Below, piece by piece: positions 7,682 to 13,272 of a DNA stretch of 13,272 bases (position 1 is the stretch's first letter; every line of letters starts with the position of its first letter). The DNA lies in NCBI GenBank assembly GCA_033720815.1, contig JAWWBT010000062.1, positions 1 to 13,272 of the forward strand, written 5' to 3'. The notes beneath the pieces were generated by a model that saw only the letters and a program-made list of their open reading frames with translations, ran no database searches and was not told the DNA's origin. This stretch comes from JAWWBS01 sp033720815. GTDB lineage: Bacteria; Pseudomonadota; Gammaproteobacteria; Natronospirales; JAJUFS01. A program made the translations under genes and the position numbers.

Positions 7682-7788
7682 GCTGTTTCCTTGCGGGGAA
7701 TGGTGTATCTGGAAGGGCGCAAGTTTACCGTGCGGGAGCCCTCCGGAGAAAGGCGCGGCCCGGTATTTCGCCGCACTGGTGTGTTCAT
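7682..7788. other. Spacer between priA and argS
   Basis: This 107-bp gap holds no convincing terminator or promoter by eye. The CTCCGGAG palindrome within it is too short to mean much. Its last bases carry the argS ribosome-binding site AAGGA. argS is probably read from the priA transcript, from an unrecognised promoter here, or both. Confidence 0.4.
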
Positions 7789-10002
7789 TCAGAAGAGGTC
7801 GACAGGGTCGACGTCAATGGACCAGCGCACGGCGCGTGCGGTCGGCACCTGGCCAAGCTGGGGGACCCAGTCCGCCAGCAGCCGTTGCAGCCCCCTGCGG
7901 TTCGATGACTGCAGCAGCAATTGTGCCCGGTAACGGCCGGCGCGGCGTTCCATTGGCGCTGGCGCCGGGCCCAGCAGCATGACGCTTCCCGAGCGACCAT
8001 TCGGGTGAGACGCGGCCAGCTCGCGAGCCTCGGACAGGAACTGGCGGGCAGCACCCGCATTCGCGGCCTCGGCTCGCAGCAGGGCGAGGCCGGCATACGG
8101 AGGCAGCATCGCGCCCTTGCGTTCCGCCAGCGCCGCGTCGGCAAACTGCGTGTAGCCATCGCGAACCAGCTGGTTCAGCAGCGGGTGTTCAGGATGATGG
8201 GTCTGCACCAGCACTTCGCCGGGTCGGTCGGCACGCCCCGCGCGCCCGGCTACCTGCAGCAGCAACTGGCCCAGTTTTTCCACCGAGCGGAAATCCAGGC
8301 CGAACAGGCCATGGTCGGCGTTCAGCACACCGACCAGCGTCAGCTTCGGAAAGTCATGTCCCTTGGCCAGCATCTGCGTGCCGACCAGCAGGCGGTGCTC
8401 GCCTGCACGAATTTCATCCAGCCGCGCGTCCAGCGCGCCCTTTCTTTGTGTCGAATCGCGATCAACACGGAGGATCTTCTCGCCCGGGAACAGTTCGTGA
8501 AGTGTTTCGTCCAGTCGCTCCGTGCCACGACCCAGCATGTCCAGCGGTTCATGCGAGCACTCCGGACAGGCCTGCGGCACCCCGGCTTCCGCACCACAAT
8601 GGTGGCACTGCAGGCGGTTCTTCTTCTGGTGCAGGGTCATCTGCGCATCGCAGCGCCGACACTGCGCCATCCAGCCGCAGGCATCGCAGACGAGCCGCGG
8701 TGCGTAGCCGCGGCGGTTCAGAAACAGCAGCACCTGGCCATCGGCATCGAGGTGCTTGCGAATCGCCTGCAGCAACTGGTCGGATAATCCGCCCGTAAGC
8801 CGGCGACCGCGAATATCCACCAGGCGGATTTCCGGTGGTTTCGCGCTGCCGGCCCGGCTCGGCAGCACCAGGTGGCCGTACCGCTTCTGTTTCGCGTTTG
8901 CCAGTGACTCCAGCGATGGCGTCGCCGAACCGAGCACGATCGGGACGCTGTTGCGCTGGGCGCGCACGACCGCGATATCCCTGGCGGAATAGCGAAATCC
9001 TTCTTGCTGCTTGAACGATGCGTCGTGTTCCTCGTCGACAATGATCATGCCGGGCTCTGCCATCGGCACCCATACCGCGGAGCGCGTCCCGATCAGGACG
9101 CGCGCCTTGCCGGTTCGCATCGCATCCCAGGCGGCGAGCCGTTCCGTGTCGTTCATACCTGAATGGCTGGCGACCAGTTCGACCCCCAGGCGTTCACGGA
9201 AGCGCTGCACCAGCTGTGCGGTCAGGCCGATTTCAGGCACCAGTACCAGCGCCTGCCGGCCGGCATCCAGTACCTGCCGGATCACCTGCAGGTAGACCTC
9301 GGTCTTGCCGCTGCCGGTCACGCCATCCAGCAACCAGGCGCTGAAGCTGTCGATATCTGCCGAAATCCTGCGGATGGCCTCGGCCTGTTCGGGGCCGGGT
9401 TCCGGTCCGGTGACCTTTTCCAGCGGCGGCAAGACCGGAGTGACCTGTCCCTTCTCGACCAGTCCGCGATCGACCAGCCCCTTCATGCCCTGCCGCCAGC
9501 CGGCGCCATCTTCTTCCAGTTCTTCGGCGCGCGCAGTACCGCCAAGCCTCTGCAGTCGGGCGAGCAGGCGCATCTGGCGCGGAGCGCGTTGCAGCTCTTC
9601 AGGGTCGGATTCACGACCGGTCGCCGTCAGGCGCCATTCGTCCAGGGTTGCTGCGTCCGGCGCGTCGCCCTTGCGCAGTCGGACGGGGAACAGCGTTTCG
9701 AAGACCGTTCCCGGCGCAGCGCGGTAATAGTCCGTTGCCCAGCGGGCGAGGTAGAGCAGTTCTTCCGTGACCAGGGGTTCGCTATCGAGCAGTTCCAGTG
9801 CCGGCCTGAGTTTTTCCAGCGGCACATCGGATTCGCTGCGGGTTTCGATCACCACCCCGATCTTTTTTTGCCGCCCGAAGGGAATTTTAACGCGCGCACC
9901 CGGTCGAACCTGCTCGATGCCCACGCCCTCGGGCGGCAGGTAATCGAAGCTCCGGAACAGCGGCGACGGCACCGCGACGCGTAGTACGCGCGGCGCCGTC
10001 AT
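7789..10002 (-). CDS. priA: Primosomal protein N', replication restart helicase
   Basis: Superfamily 2 DNA helicase (3' to 5') that recognises abandoned forks and D-loops and loads the replicative helicase via PriB/DnaT or PriC. The 737-residue product matches the family length of about 730. The N-terminal 3'-DNA-end-binding domain occupies about 1-105 (RVAVPSPLFRSFDYLPPEG). Walker A is GVTGSGKT (227-234), the DEEH box is at 323-326, and VAGRAGR (584-590) is motif VI. Eight zinc-binding cysteines lie at 439, 442, 448, 451, 466, 469, 479 and 482, all intact. Start ATG 10002-10000 has an AAGG ribosome-binding site 7 nt upstream and gives the expected N-terminus. The start sits immediately downstream of an inverted pair of DnaA boxes, suggesting a link to initiation control. 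It is the first gene of the priA-argS-SPOR-CapA run. Confidence 0.97.
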   Translation of the reverse strand: MTAPRVLRVAVPSPLFRSFDYLPPEGVGIEQVRPGARVKIPFGRQKKIGVVIETRSESDVPLEKLRPALELLDSEPLVTEELLYLARWATDYYRAAPGTVFETLFPVRLRKGDAPDAATLDEWRLTATGRESDPEELQRAPRQMRLLARLQRLGGTARAEELEEDGAGWRQGMKGLVDRGLVEKGQVTPVLPPLEKVTGPEPGPEQAEAIRRISADIDSFSAWLLDGVTGSGKTEVYLQVIRQVLDAGRQALVLVPEIGLTAQLVQRFRERLGVELVASHSGMNDTERLAAWDAMRTGKARVLIGTRSAVWVPMAEPGMIIVDEEHDASFKQQEGFRYSARDIAVVRAQRNSVPIVLGSATPSLESLANAKQKRYGHLVLPSRAGSAKPPEIRLVDIRGRRLTGGLSDQLLQAIRKHLDADGQVLLFLNRRGYAPRLVCDACGWMAQCRRCDAQMTLHQKKNRLQCHHCGAEAGVPQACPECSHEPLDMLGRGTERLDETLHELFPGEKILRVDRDSTQRKGALDARLDEIRAGEHRLLVGTQMLAKGHDFPKLTLVGVLNADHGLFGLDFRSVEKLGQLLLQVAGRAGRADRPGEVLVQTHHPEHPLLNQLVRDGYTQFADAALAERKGAMLPPYAGLALLRAEAANAGAARQFLSEARELAASHPNGRSGSVMLLGPAPAPMERRAGRYRAQLLLQSSNRRGLQRLLADWVPQLGQVPTARAVRWSIDVDPVDLF

Positions 10003-10013
10003 CGATCGACCTT

Positions 10014-10049
10014 CTTATCCACAAAAGCTGTGGATAAGCCTGTGGATGG
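10014..10049. promoter_or_regulatory. Cluster of DnaA-box sequences upstream of priA
   Basis: TTATCCACA at 10015-10023 and its exact reverse complement TGTGGATAA at 10029-10037 both match the DnaA consensus TTWTNCACA perfectly. With one extra base each (C at 10014, G at 10038) they form a 10-bp-arm inverted repeat around AAAGC. TGTGGATGG at 10041-10049 is a 7-of-9 match on the minus strand, 12 bp on from the second box. The cluster lies 12-47 bp upstream of the priA ATG, so DnaA binding could repress or time priA. In RNA the same repeat would be a hairpin next to the priA Shine-Dalgarno. Confidence 0.6.
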
Positions 10050-10121
10050 TTCGGGTGCAATGTCCGTTTTGTCCGAGACAATCTGTGACATTCTTGGTTT
10101 GGGCAATATTTGCTCGAAAAT

Positions 10122-10142
10122 AGTCATTTAAAATCAATGACT
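10122..10142. repeat. AT-rich inverted repeat, possible operator
   Basis: AGTCATT (10122-10128) and AATGACT (10136-10142) are perfect inverted 7-bp arms around a 7-bp AT-rich spacer, inside the AT-rich middle of the priA upstream region. The spacing resembles a dimeric regulator site, but I cannot assign a regulator. It could also serve as an easily melted segment. The match is exact; function is inference. Confidence 0.4.
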
Positions 10143-10201
10143 TGTAATTTATCCAGCACATTCAGTCGGTTACGAAACGTGACATTCGTCCTTGCCTGAG
10201 A

Positions 10202-10210
10202 TGTGCATAA
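10202..10210 (-). promoter_or_regulatory. Consensus DnaA box (minus strand)
   Basis: TGTGCATAA on the plus strand reads TTATGCACA on the minus strand, a full match to TTATNCACA. Upstream, TTATCCAGC at 10149-10157 (plus) is a 7-of-9 match. A single consensus box occurs by chance fairly often; the weight comes from the two perfect boxes about 170 bp away in the same intergenic region. Confidence 0.4.
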
Positions 10211-10230
10211 ATGATTCAATCGCGCGCCAC

Positions 10231-10250
10231 GCCGCCACCCAGGTGGCGGC
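10231..10250. repeat. GC-rich stem-loop upstream of the small secreted protein gene
   Basis: GCCGCCACC (10231-10239), a CA spacer and GGTGGCGGC (10242-10250) are perfect 9-bp inverted arms. The folded form would be an 8-bp stem with a 4-nt loop. No T-run follows on either strand, so it does not look like an intrinsic terminator. It sits 74 bp before the ATG at 10324 and may be part of that gene's leader. Confidence 0.45.
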
Positions 10251-10323
10251 CGCCGCCGGCCTGGCGACTCGGGGGATCCCGGAAACCGGCGCGCGAATGA
10301 CGACATGTTACAGGAGATAACAG

Positions 10324-10734
10324 ATGCACAAGTTTTCGATTGCCCTTGCCACCCTCTTCGTGGGAGTGAGCCTTTCCGCCCCGACGTCGGCTCTTGCCTT
10401 CGGTGAGGAAGACAAGGACAAGACCCAGGACATGCAGGCCCGCATGCAGGAAAAGCTTTCCGGCAAGATCGGTGGCATGAACACCAATGTCGAGATCGGT
10501 TCCAAGCTGGATGACAAGCTGTCCGACCGGGTCAACCAGAAGAACGAGGAAATGGAGCGCGAGCTGGATGAGCAGGCCAGCGCGCTGACCTCGGCCGAAC
10601 GCGGCAAGGAAAAGGAACAGGAAGCCAAGGCGGAAGCCGAAGCGGCGAAGGCAGCCGAGTCCGCTGAAGCCACCGCACAGGATGCTGCTGATGACGAAGA
10701 AGAAGACGGTGGAATGAACGCCAGCGGCTTCTGA
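10324..10734 (+). CDS. Small secreted charged coiled-coil-like protein, unknown function
   Basis: I do not recognise this 136-residue protein. It begins with a clear Sec signal peptide (Lys3, hydrophobic core 5-18, likely cleavage after ALA at 25), and no lipobox is present. The mature part is extremely hydrophilic: a Met/Gln/Lys/Asp segment (30-60) with LSGKIGGMNTNVEIGSKLDDKLSD, a heptad-like charged stretch (60-100), an Ala/Glu/Lys repeat-like region (98-120), an acidic run DDEEED (123-128) and the tail GGMNASGF. It has no cysteine or tryptophan. It is probably a periplasmic or exported, partly disordered helical protein. An AGGAG site (10312-10316) 7 nt before the ATG, and a strong terminator after the stop, support it as a real single-gene unit. 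Codon use looks like its neighbours. Function is unknown. Confidence 0.8.
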   Translation: MHKFSIALATLFVGVSLSAPTSALAFGEEDKDKTQDMQARMQEKLSGKIGGMNTNVEIGSKLDDKLSDRVNQKNEEMERELDEQASALTSAERGKEKEQEAKAEAEAAKAAESAEATAQDAADDEEEDGGMNASGF

Positions 10735-10755
10735 ATCACGCGTCATTCAAGCATG

Positions 10756-10789
10756 AAAAAGGGCCGGCTTTCGCCGGCCCTTTTCTTTT
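10756..10789. terminator. Bidirectional intrinsic terminator
   Basis: GGGCCGGC (10761-10768), loop TTTC and GCCGGCCC (10773-10780) form a perfect 8-bp GC stem, preceded by five A (10756-10760) and followed by TTTTCTTTT (10781-10789). The run of A before and T after lets it stop transcription from both the small secreted protein gene (plus) and pntB (minus), which converge here. Confidence 0.92.
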
Positions 10790-10796
10790 GCCCGGA

Positions 10797-10812
10797 GGTT
10801 TTCCGGAAAACC
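10797..10812. repeat. 16-bp perfect palindrome between terminator and pntB stop
   Basis: GGTTTTCCGGAAAACC is its own reverse complement. It lies 7 bp after the terminator T-run and 4 bp before the pntB stop codon (10819-10817). It could add to termination of pntB transcripts or be a protein-binding site; I cannot tell. Confidence 0.5.
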
Positions 10813-10816
10813 CTCG

Positions 10817-12193
10817 TTACAGGTCCTTCAACTGCTGGATCAGCTGGCTGGCGGATTCCTGCGCGTCGCCGAACAGCATGCGCGTGTTGTCGCCGAAGAA
10901 CAGGGCGTTTTCCACGCCGGAGAAGCCGGTGCCCTTGCCACGCTTCATGACGATCACGTTTTTCGCCTGGTCGGCGTTGAGGATCGGCATGCCGTAGATC
11001 GGGCTGTCCGGGTTGGTGCGCGCGGTCGGGTTCACCACGTCGTTTGCACCAATCACCAGCGCGACATCCGCCTGGGCGAACTCGCTGTTGATCTCTTCCA
11101 GGTCGAAGATCATGTCGTAGGGCACGCCGGCTTCAGCCAGCAGCACGTTCATGTGGCCCGGCATGCGACCTGCGACGGGGTGAATGGCGAACTTCACCTT
11201 CACACCACGCTCGGTCAGTCGCTGCACGAATTCCCAGACCTTGTGCTGGGCCTGGGCGACCGCCATGCCGTAACCCGGCACGATGATCACCTTCTCGGCG
11301 TAGGCCATCATTACCGACGCATCAGCGTCGTCGATCGGCTTCATCGTGCCTTCGACGCCACCTTCTTCGCCGCCGCTTTCGCCGAAACCGGAAAACAGCA
11401 CGTTCGACAGCGGTCGGTTCATCGACTTCGCCATCAGCTGCGTGAGCATCGTACCTGCCGCACCGACCACGGTACCGGCGATGATCAACGCCGGGGTGTT
11501 CAACACGAAGCCATCGAAGGCCACCGCCAGGCCGGTCAGTGCGTTGTACAGGGAAATGACCACCGGCATGTCGGCGCCGCCGATCGGCAGCGTCATCAGG
11601 ATGCCGAACACCAGGGTCAGGCCGAAGAAGATGCCGATCAGCATCGGGTCCGAGGAATGCATGACGACCAGGTAGCCGCCGAGCACCACCGACACGATGA
11701 AGAACAGCAGGTTCACGAACTGCTGTCCGCCGAAACGCATCGAGCGCTTGATCAGGCCCTGCAGCTTGGCGAAGGCGATCAGCGAACCGGAGAACGACAC
11801 CGCACCAATCAGCGAGCCAAGCACGGCAAGGATGAGGAAGATCGTTTCATGCTCGCCGCCCTTCAGCATTTCTGCGGCACCGATTGCGGCAGCCGCGCCA
11901 CCGCCCATGCCGTTGTACAACGCGACCATCTGCGGCATGTCGGTCATCGCGACCTTCTTGCCGCTCCACCAGGCCAGCACGAAGGCCAGCGCGATGGCGC
12001 CGATCATCAGGCCGAAGTTTTCCATCCCCGGCATGGCAAAAGTGGCAAGCGTGGCAATCAGCATACCCGCGCCGGCCCAGAGGATGCCGCCGCGCGCCGT
12101 CTTCGGCGAGCTCATGCGCTGCAGGCCGACGATGAACAATAGTGCCGCGAGGAAATACGAGGCCTGGATGAAGAAATTCACGGAGAGGCTCAT
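10817..12193 (-). CDS. pntB: NAD(P) transhydrogenase subunit beta
   Basis: Inner-membrane subunit of the proton-translocating transhydrogenase, which uses proton-motive force to reduce NADP+ with NADH. The 458-residue product has the usual length of about 460. Residues 1-255 hold the membrane domain, with many hydrophobic helices and conserved patches such as DMPQMVALYNGMGGGAAA (85-102) and IGGADMPVVISLYNALTG (204-221). Residues about 285-458 form the NADP(H)-binding domain III: VPGYGMAVAQAQ (305-316), HPVAGRMPGHMNVLLAEA (338-355), GANDVVNPTA (382-391) and MKRG (416-419). The start overlaps the pntAB stop in ATGA and has a strong GGGAGGTG ribosome-binding site. It is the last gene of the operon, ending at the bidirectional terminator. 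Confidence 0.97.
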   Translation of the reverse strand: MSLSVNFFIQASYFLAALLFIVGLQRMSSPKTARGGILWAGAGMLIATLATFAMPGMENFGLMIGAIALAFVLAWWSGKKVAMTDMPQMVALYNGMGGGAAAAIGAAEMLKGGEHETIFLILAVLGSLIGAVSFSGSLIAFAKLQGLIKRSMRFGGQQFVNLLFFIVSVVLGGYLVVMHSSDPMLIGIFFGLTLVFGILMTLPIGGADMPVVISLYNALTGLAVAFDGFVLNTPALIIAGTVVGAAGTMLTQLMAKSMNRPLSNVLFSGFGESGGEEGGVEGTMKPIDDADASVMMAYAEKVIIVPGYGMAVAQAQHKVWEFVQRLTERGVKVKFAIHPVAGRMPGHMNVLLAEAGVPYDMIFDLEEINSEFAQADVALVIGANDVVNPTARTNPDSPIYGMPILNADQAKNVIVMKRGKGTGFSGVENALFFGDNTRMLFGDAQESASQLIQQLKDL

Positions 12194-12498
12194 GCTTCAC
12201 CTCCCTTCTTTTCATCCTTGCTCGACTTGAACATCTCCAGCATGCGCTCGGTGGCGACATAGCCACCCACGGCATTGCCGGCAGCGAGGAACACGCCGAT
12301 GAAGCCGATGACCTTTGCCGTCATGGTGTCGGCCTGGCCCAGCATGATCATTGCACCAACCAGCACGATGCCATGCACGAAGTTCGAGCCCGACATCAGC
12401 GGTGTATGCAGGATGGTCGGCACACGGCGGATGATTTCATAGCCGGTGAAACCGGCCAGCATGAATATGTAGAGTGCGATCCAGCCATCAATACTCAT
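12190..12498 (-). CDS. pntAB: NAD(P) transhydrogenase subunit alpha, part 2 (membrane)
   Basis: Small membrane subunit of 102 residues corresponding to the C-terminal membrane part of the one-piece E. coli PntA. It shows about three hydrophobic helices (roughly 5-22, 40-55, 61-80) and the conserved stretch TPLMSGSNFVHGIVLVGAM (32-50). The tail is charged (KSSKDEKKGGEA). Its existence as a separate gene marks the three-subunit form of the enzyme, as in Rhodospirillum. It is joined to both neighbours by ATGA stop-start overlaps, and an AAGGAGG ribosome-binding site precedes its ATG, so expression of the three subunits is probably balanced by coupling. Confidence 0.95.
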   Translation of the reverse strand: MSIDGWIALYIFMLAGFTGYEIIRRVPTILHTPLMSGSNFVHGIVLVGAMIMLGQADTMTAKVIGFIGVFLAAGNAVGGYVATERMLEMFKSSKDEKKGGEA

Positions 12499-13272
12499 TT
12501 CTGGCCTCCTTCAACGACCTTGCCATCGCGAGTGACGACGGATTTCGCGTAGACCTCGTCATCGAAATCGATATGGAATTCCTCACCCTCAAACCAGGGC
12601 GAGATGAAATTGAACAGGTTGCGCGAGTACATCTCGCTGGCGTGCTCCGCGAGCTGGCTTGGCACGTTGACCGGGCCGATGACGCGGCAATTGCCGTGCT
12701 CGACGGTTTCTCCGGCCTTCGTCAGTTCGCAGTTGCCGCCGGTTTCGGCAGCGAGGTCCACGATCACGCTGCCGGGTTTCATGCGTTCGACCGTCTTCGC
12801 GTCGATGATCTTCGGTGCGGGACGACCGGGAATGGCTGCCGTGGTAATGACGGCATCGGCCTGCGCGATGTGATCGGCAAGCACTTCGTTCTGTTTCTGC
12901 TTTTCTTCTTCCGTCAACTCTCGGGCATAACCGCCTTCGCCTTCCGCGGTAATGCCGGTGTCGACGAACTTGGCGCCGAGTGATTCGACCTGCTCGCGGG
13001 TCGCGGACCGCACGTCGAAACCTTCCACCATTGCGCCAAGGCGTTTCGCCGTCGCAATCGCCTGCAGGCCGGCGACACCGGCACCGATGACCAGCACCTT
13101 GGCCGGGCGAATGGTGCCCGCGGCCGTGGTCAGCATCGGCAGGAATCGGTGCAGTGAATCGGCCGCGATCAGTGCGCAGCGATAGCCGGCACAGGCGGCC
13201 TGCGAGGACAGCGCGTCCATCGATTGCGCGCGCGAAATGCGCGGAATGCGTTCGACCGAAAACGCGGTAACC
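12495..13272 (-). CDS. pntAA: NAD(P) transhydrogenase subunit alpha, part 1 (NAD-binding), 5' end outside window
   Basis: Soluble NAD(H)-binding domain I of the transhydrogenase. The frame is open to the right edge and reads VTAFSVERIPRISRAQS before MDALSSQAA, typical family sequence, so the Met at 13220 is internal and about 258 residues of the C-terminal portion are seen. The Rossmann fold is visible in KVLVIGAGVAGLQA, then GFDVRSATREQVESLGAKFVD, VITTAAIPGRPAPKII and GSVIVDLAAETGGNCELT. The protein ends in EGGQK with no membrane helices, which identifies the split form. The stop overlaps the pntAB start by 4 bp. The start and any promoter lie beyond the window. Confidence 0.96.
   Translation of the reverse strand, partial: VTAFSVERIPRISRAQSMDALSSQAACAGYRCALIAADSLHRFLPMLTTAAGTIRPAKVLVIGAGVAGLQAIATAKRLGAMVEGFDVRSATREQVESLGAKFVDTGITAEGEGGYARELTEEEKQKQNEVLADHIAQADAVITTAAIPGRPAPKIIDAKTVERMKPGSVIVDLAAETGGNCELTKAGETVEHGNCRVIGPVNVPSQLAEHASEMYSRNLFNFISPWFEGEEFHIDFDDEVYAKSVVTRDGKVVEGGQK

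Larger units (their letters stand above)
10003..10323. other. Divergent intergenic region with DnaA boxes and AT-rich core
   Basis: No convincing gene lies in these 321 bp; the one 60-codon minus-strand frame has no ribosome-binding site or recognisable product. From the priA side it holds three DnaA-box-like 9-mers (10015-10049), a TTGTC-CGA-GACAA inverted repeat (10069-10081), an AT-rich stretch (about 10090-10155), a 7-bp-arm inverted repeat (10122-10142), a weaker DnaA-like 9-mer (10149-10157), another consensus DnaA box (10202-10210) and a GC-rich stem-loop (10231-10250). GTGACATTC occurs twice, at 10085-10093 and 10179-10187. No -35/-10 pair stood out for either flanking gene; TAAAAT at 10129-10134 is the best isolated -10-like hexamer for the plus strand. 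Confidence 0.6.

Noticed and set aside
6356..7933. 525-codon open frame on the plus strand opposite argS
   Set aside because: It is antisense to argS, whose product carries all family motifs. Long antisense frames are expected in GC-rich genes, and the product resembles nothing I know.
10003..10323. Full oriC call for the priA upstream region
   Set aside because: No dnaA, dnaN, rpmH or mnmG is nearby, no clear array of AT-rich unwinding repeats is visible, and only three boxes are full matches. Kept as a DnaA-regulation candidate.
10216..10746. Minus-strand frame with hydrophobic segments opposite the small secreted protein gene
   Set aside because: It runs antisense through the 10324 gene, which has a signal peptide, a good ribosome-binding site and a terminator. 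The hydrophobicity comes from reading the complement of charged codons.
11153..12142. 329-codon plus-strand frame rich in His, Arg and Gln opposite pntB
   Set aside because: The composition is typical of the antisense of a hydrophobic membrane gene; pntB is certain.

Overview
The window looks like a chromosomal core-gene segment of a GC-rich gammaproteobacterium. Two gene blocks have the order known from Pseudomonas and relatives: LysM protein <> def-fmt-rsmB, and priA-argS-SPOR protein. Base composition looks even throughout, and I see no transposase, integrase, phage gene, CRISPR array, tRNA or rRNA. The species is not recognisable. A three-gene transhydrogenase (PntA split in two) argues against an enteric bacterium, where PntA is one polypeptide.

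Layout, left to right. (1) 3-398, minus: 5' part of a LysM lipoprotein. A 165-bp divergent promoter region separates it from (2) 564-4312, plus: peptide deformylase (def), methionyl-tRNA formyltransferase (fmt) and 16S rRNA m5C967 methyltransferase (rsmB), tightly packed, then after 104 bp an orphan solute-binding lipoprotein with no permease beside it. (3) 10002-4261, minus: priA, argS, a membrane-anchored SPOR protein and a CapA-like metallophosphatase lipoprotein. The last two overlap by 4 bp. The last gene also overlaps the end of the solute-binding gene tail to tail by 52 bp, with no terminator between them. (4) 10003-10323: a 321-bp divergent intergenic region with two perfect DnaA boxes in inverted orientation next to the priA start, a third consensus DnaA box, two weaker ones, an AT-rich stretch, a 7-bp-arm inverted repeat and a GC-rich stem-loop. 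(5) 10324-10734, plus: a small, secreted, highly charged protein of unknown function, ending at a strong bidirectional terminator. (6) 13272-10817, minus: the proton-translocating transhydrogenase genes pntAA (5' end outside the window), pntAB and pntB, joined by two 4-bp stop-start overlaps.

How the genes work together. def and fmt form the formyl cycle of translation initiation: Fmt formylates initiator Met-tRNA and Def removes the formyl group from new proteins. rsmB modifies the small ribosomal subunit. priA restarts collapsed replication forks and argS charges tRNA-Arg. The LysM, SPOR and CapA-like proteins all point to the cell envelope. The transhydrogenase uses proton-motive force to make NADPH.

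Nothing here is a clear new multi-gene system. The most interesting items are the DnaA-box cluster between priA and the small secreted protein, the CapA-like lipoprotein translationally coupled to a SPOR protein, the orphan solute-binding lipoprotein, and the uncharacterised charged secreted protein itself.
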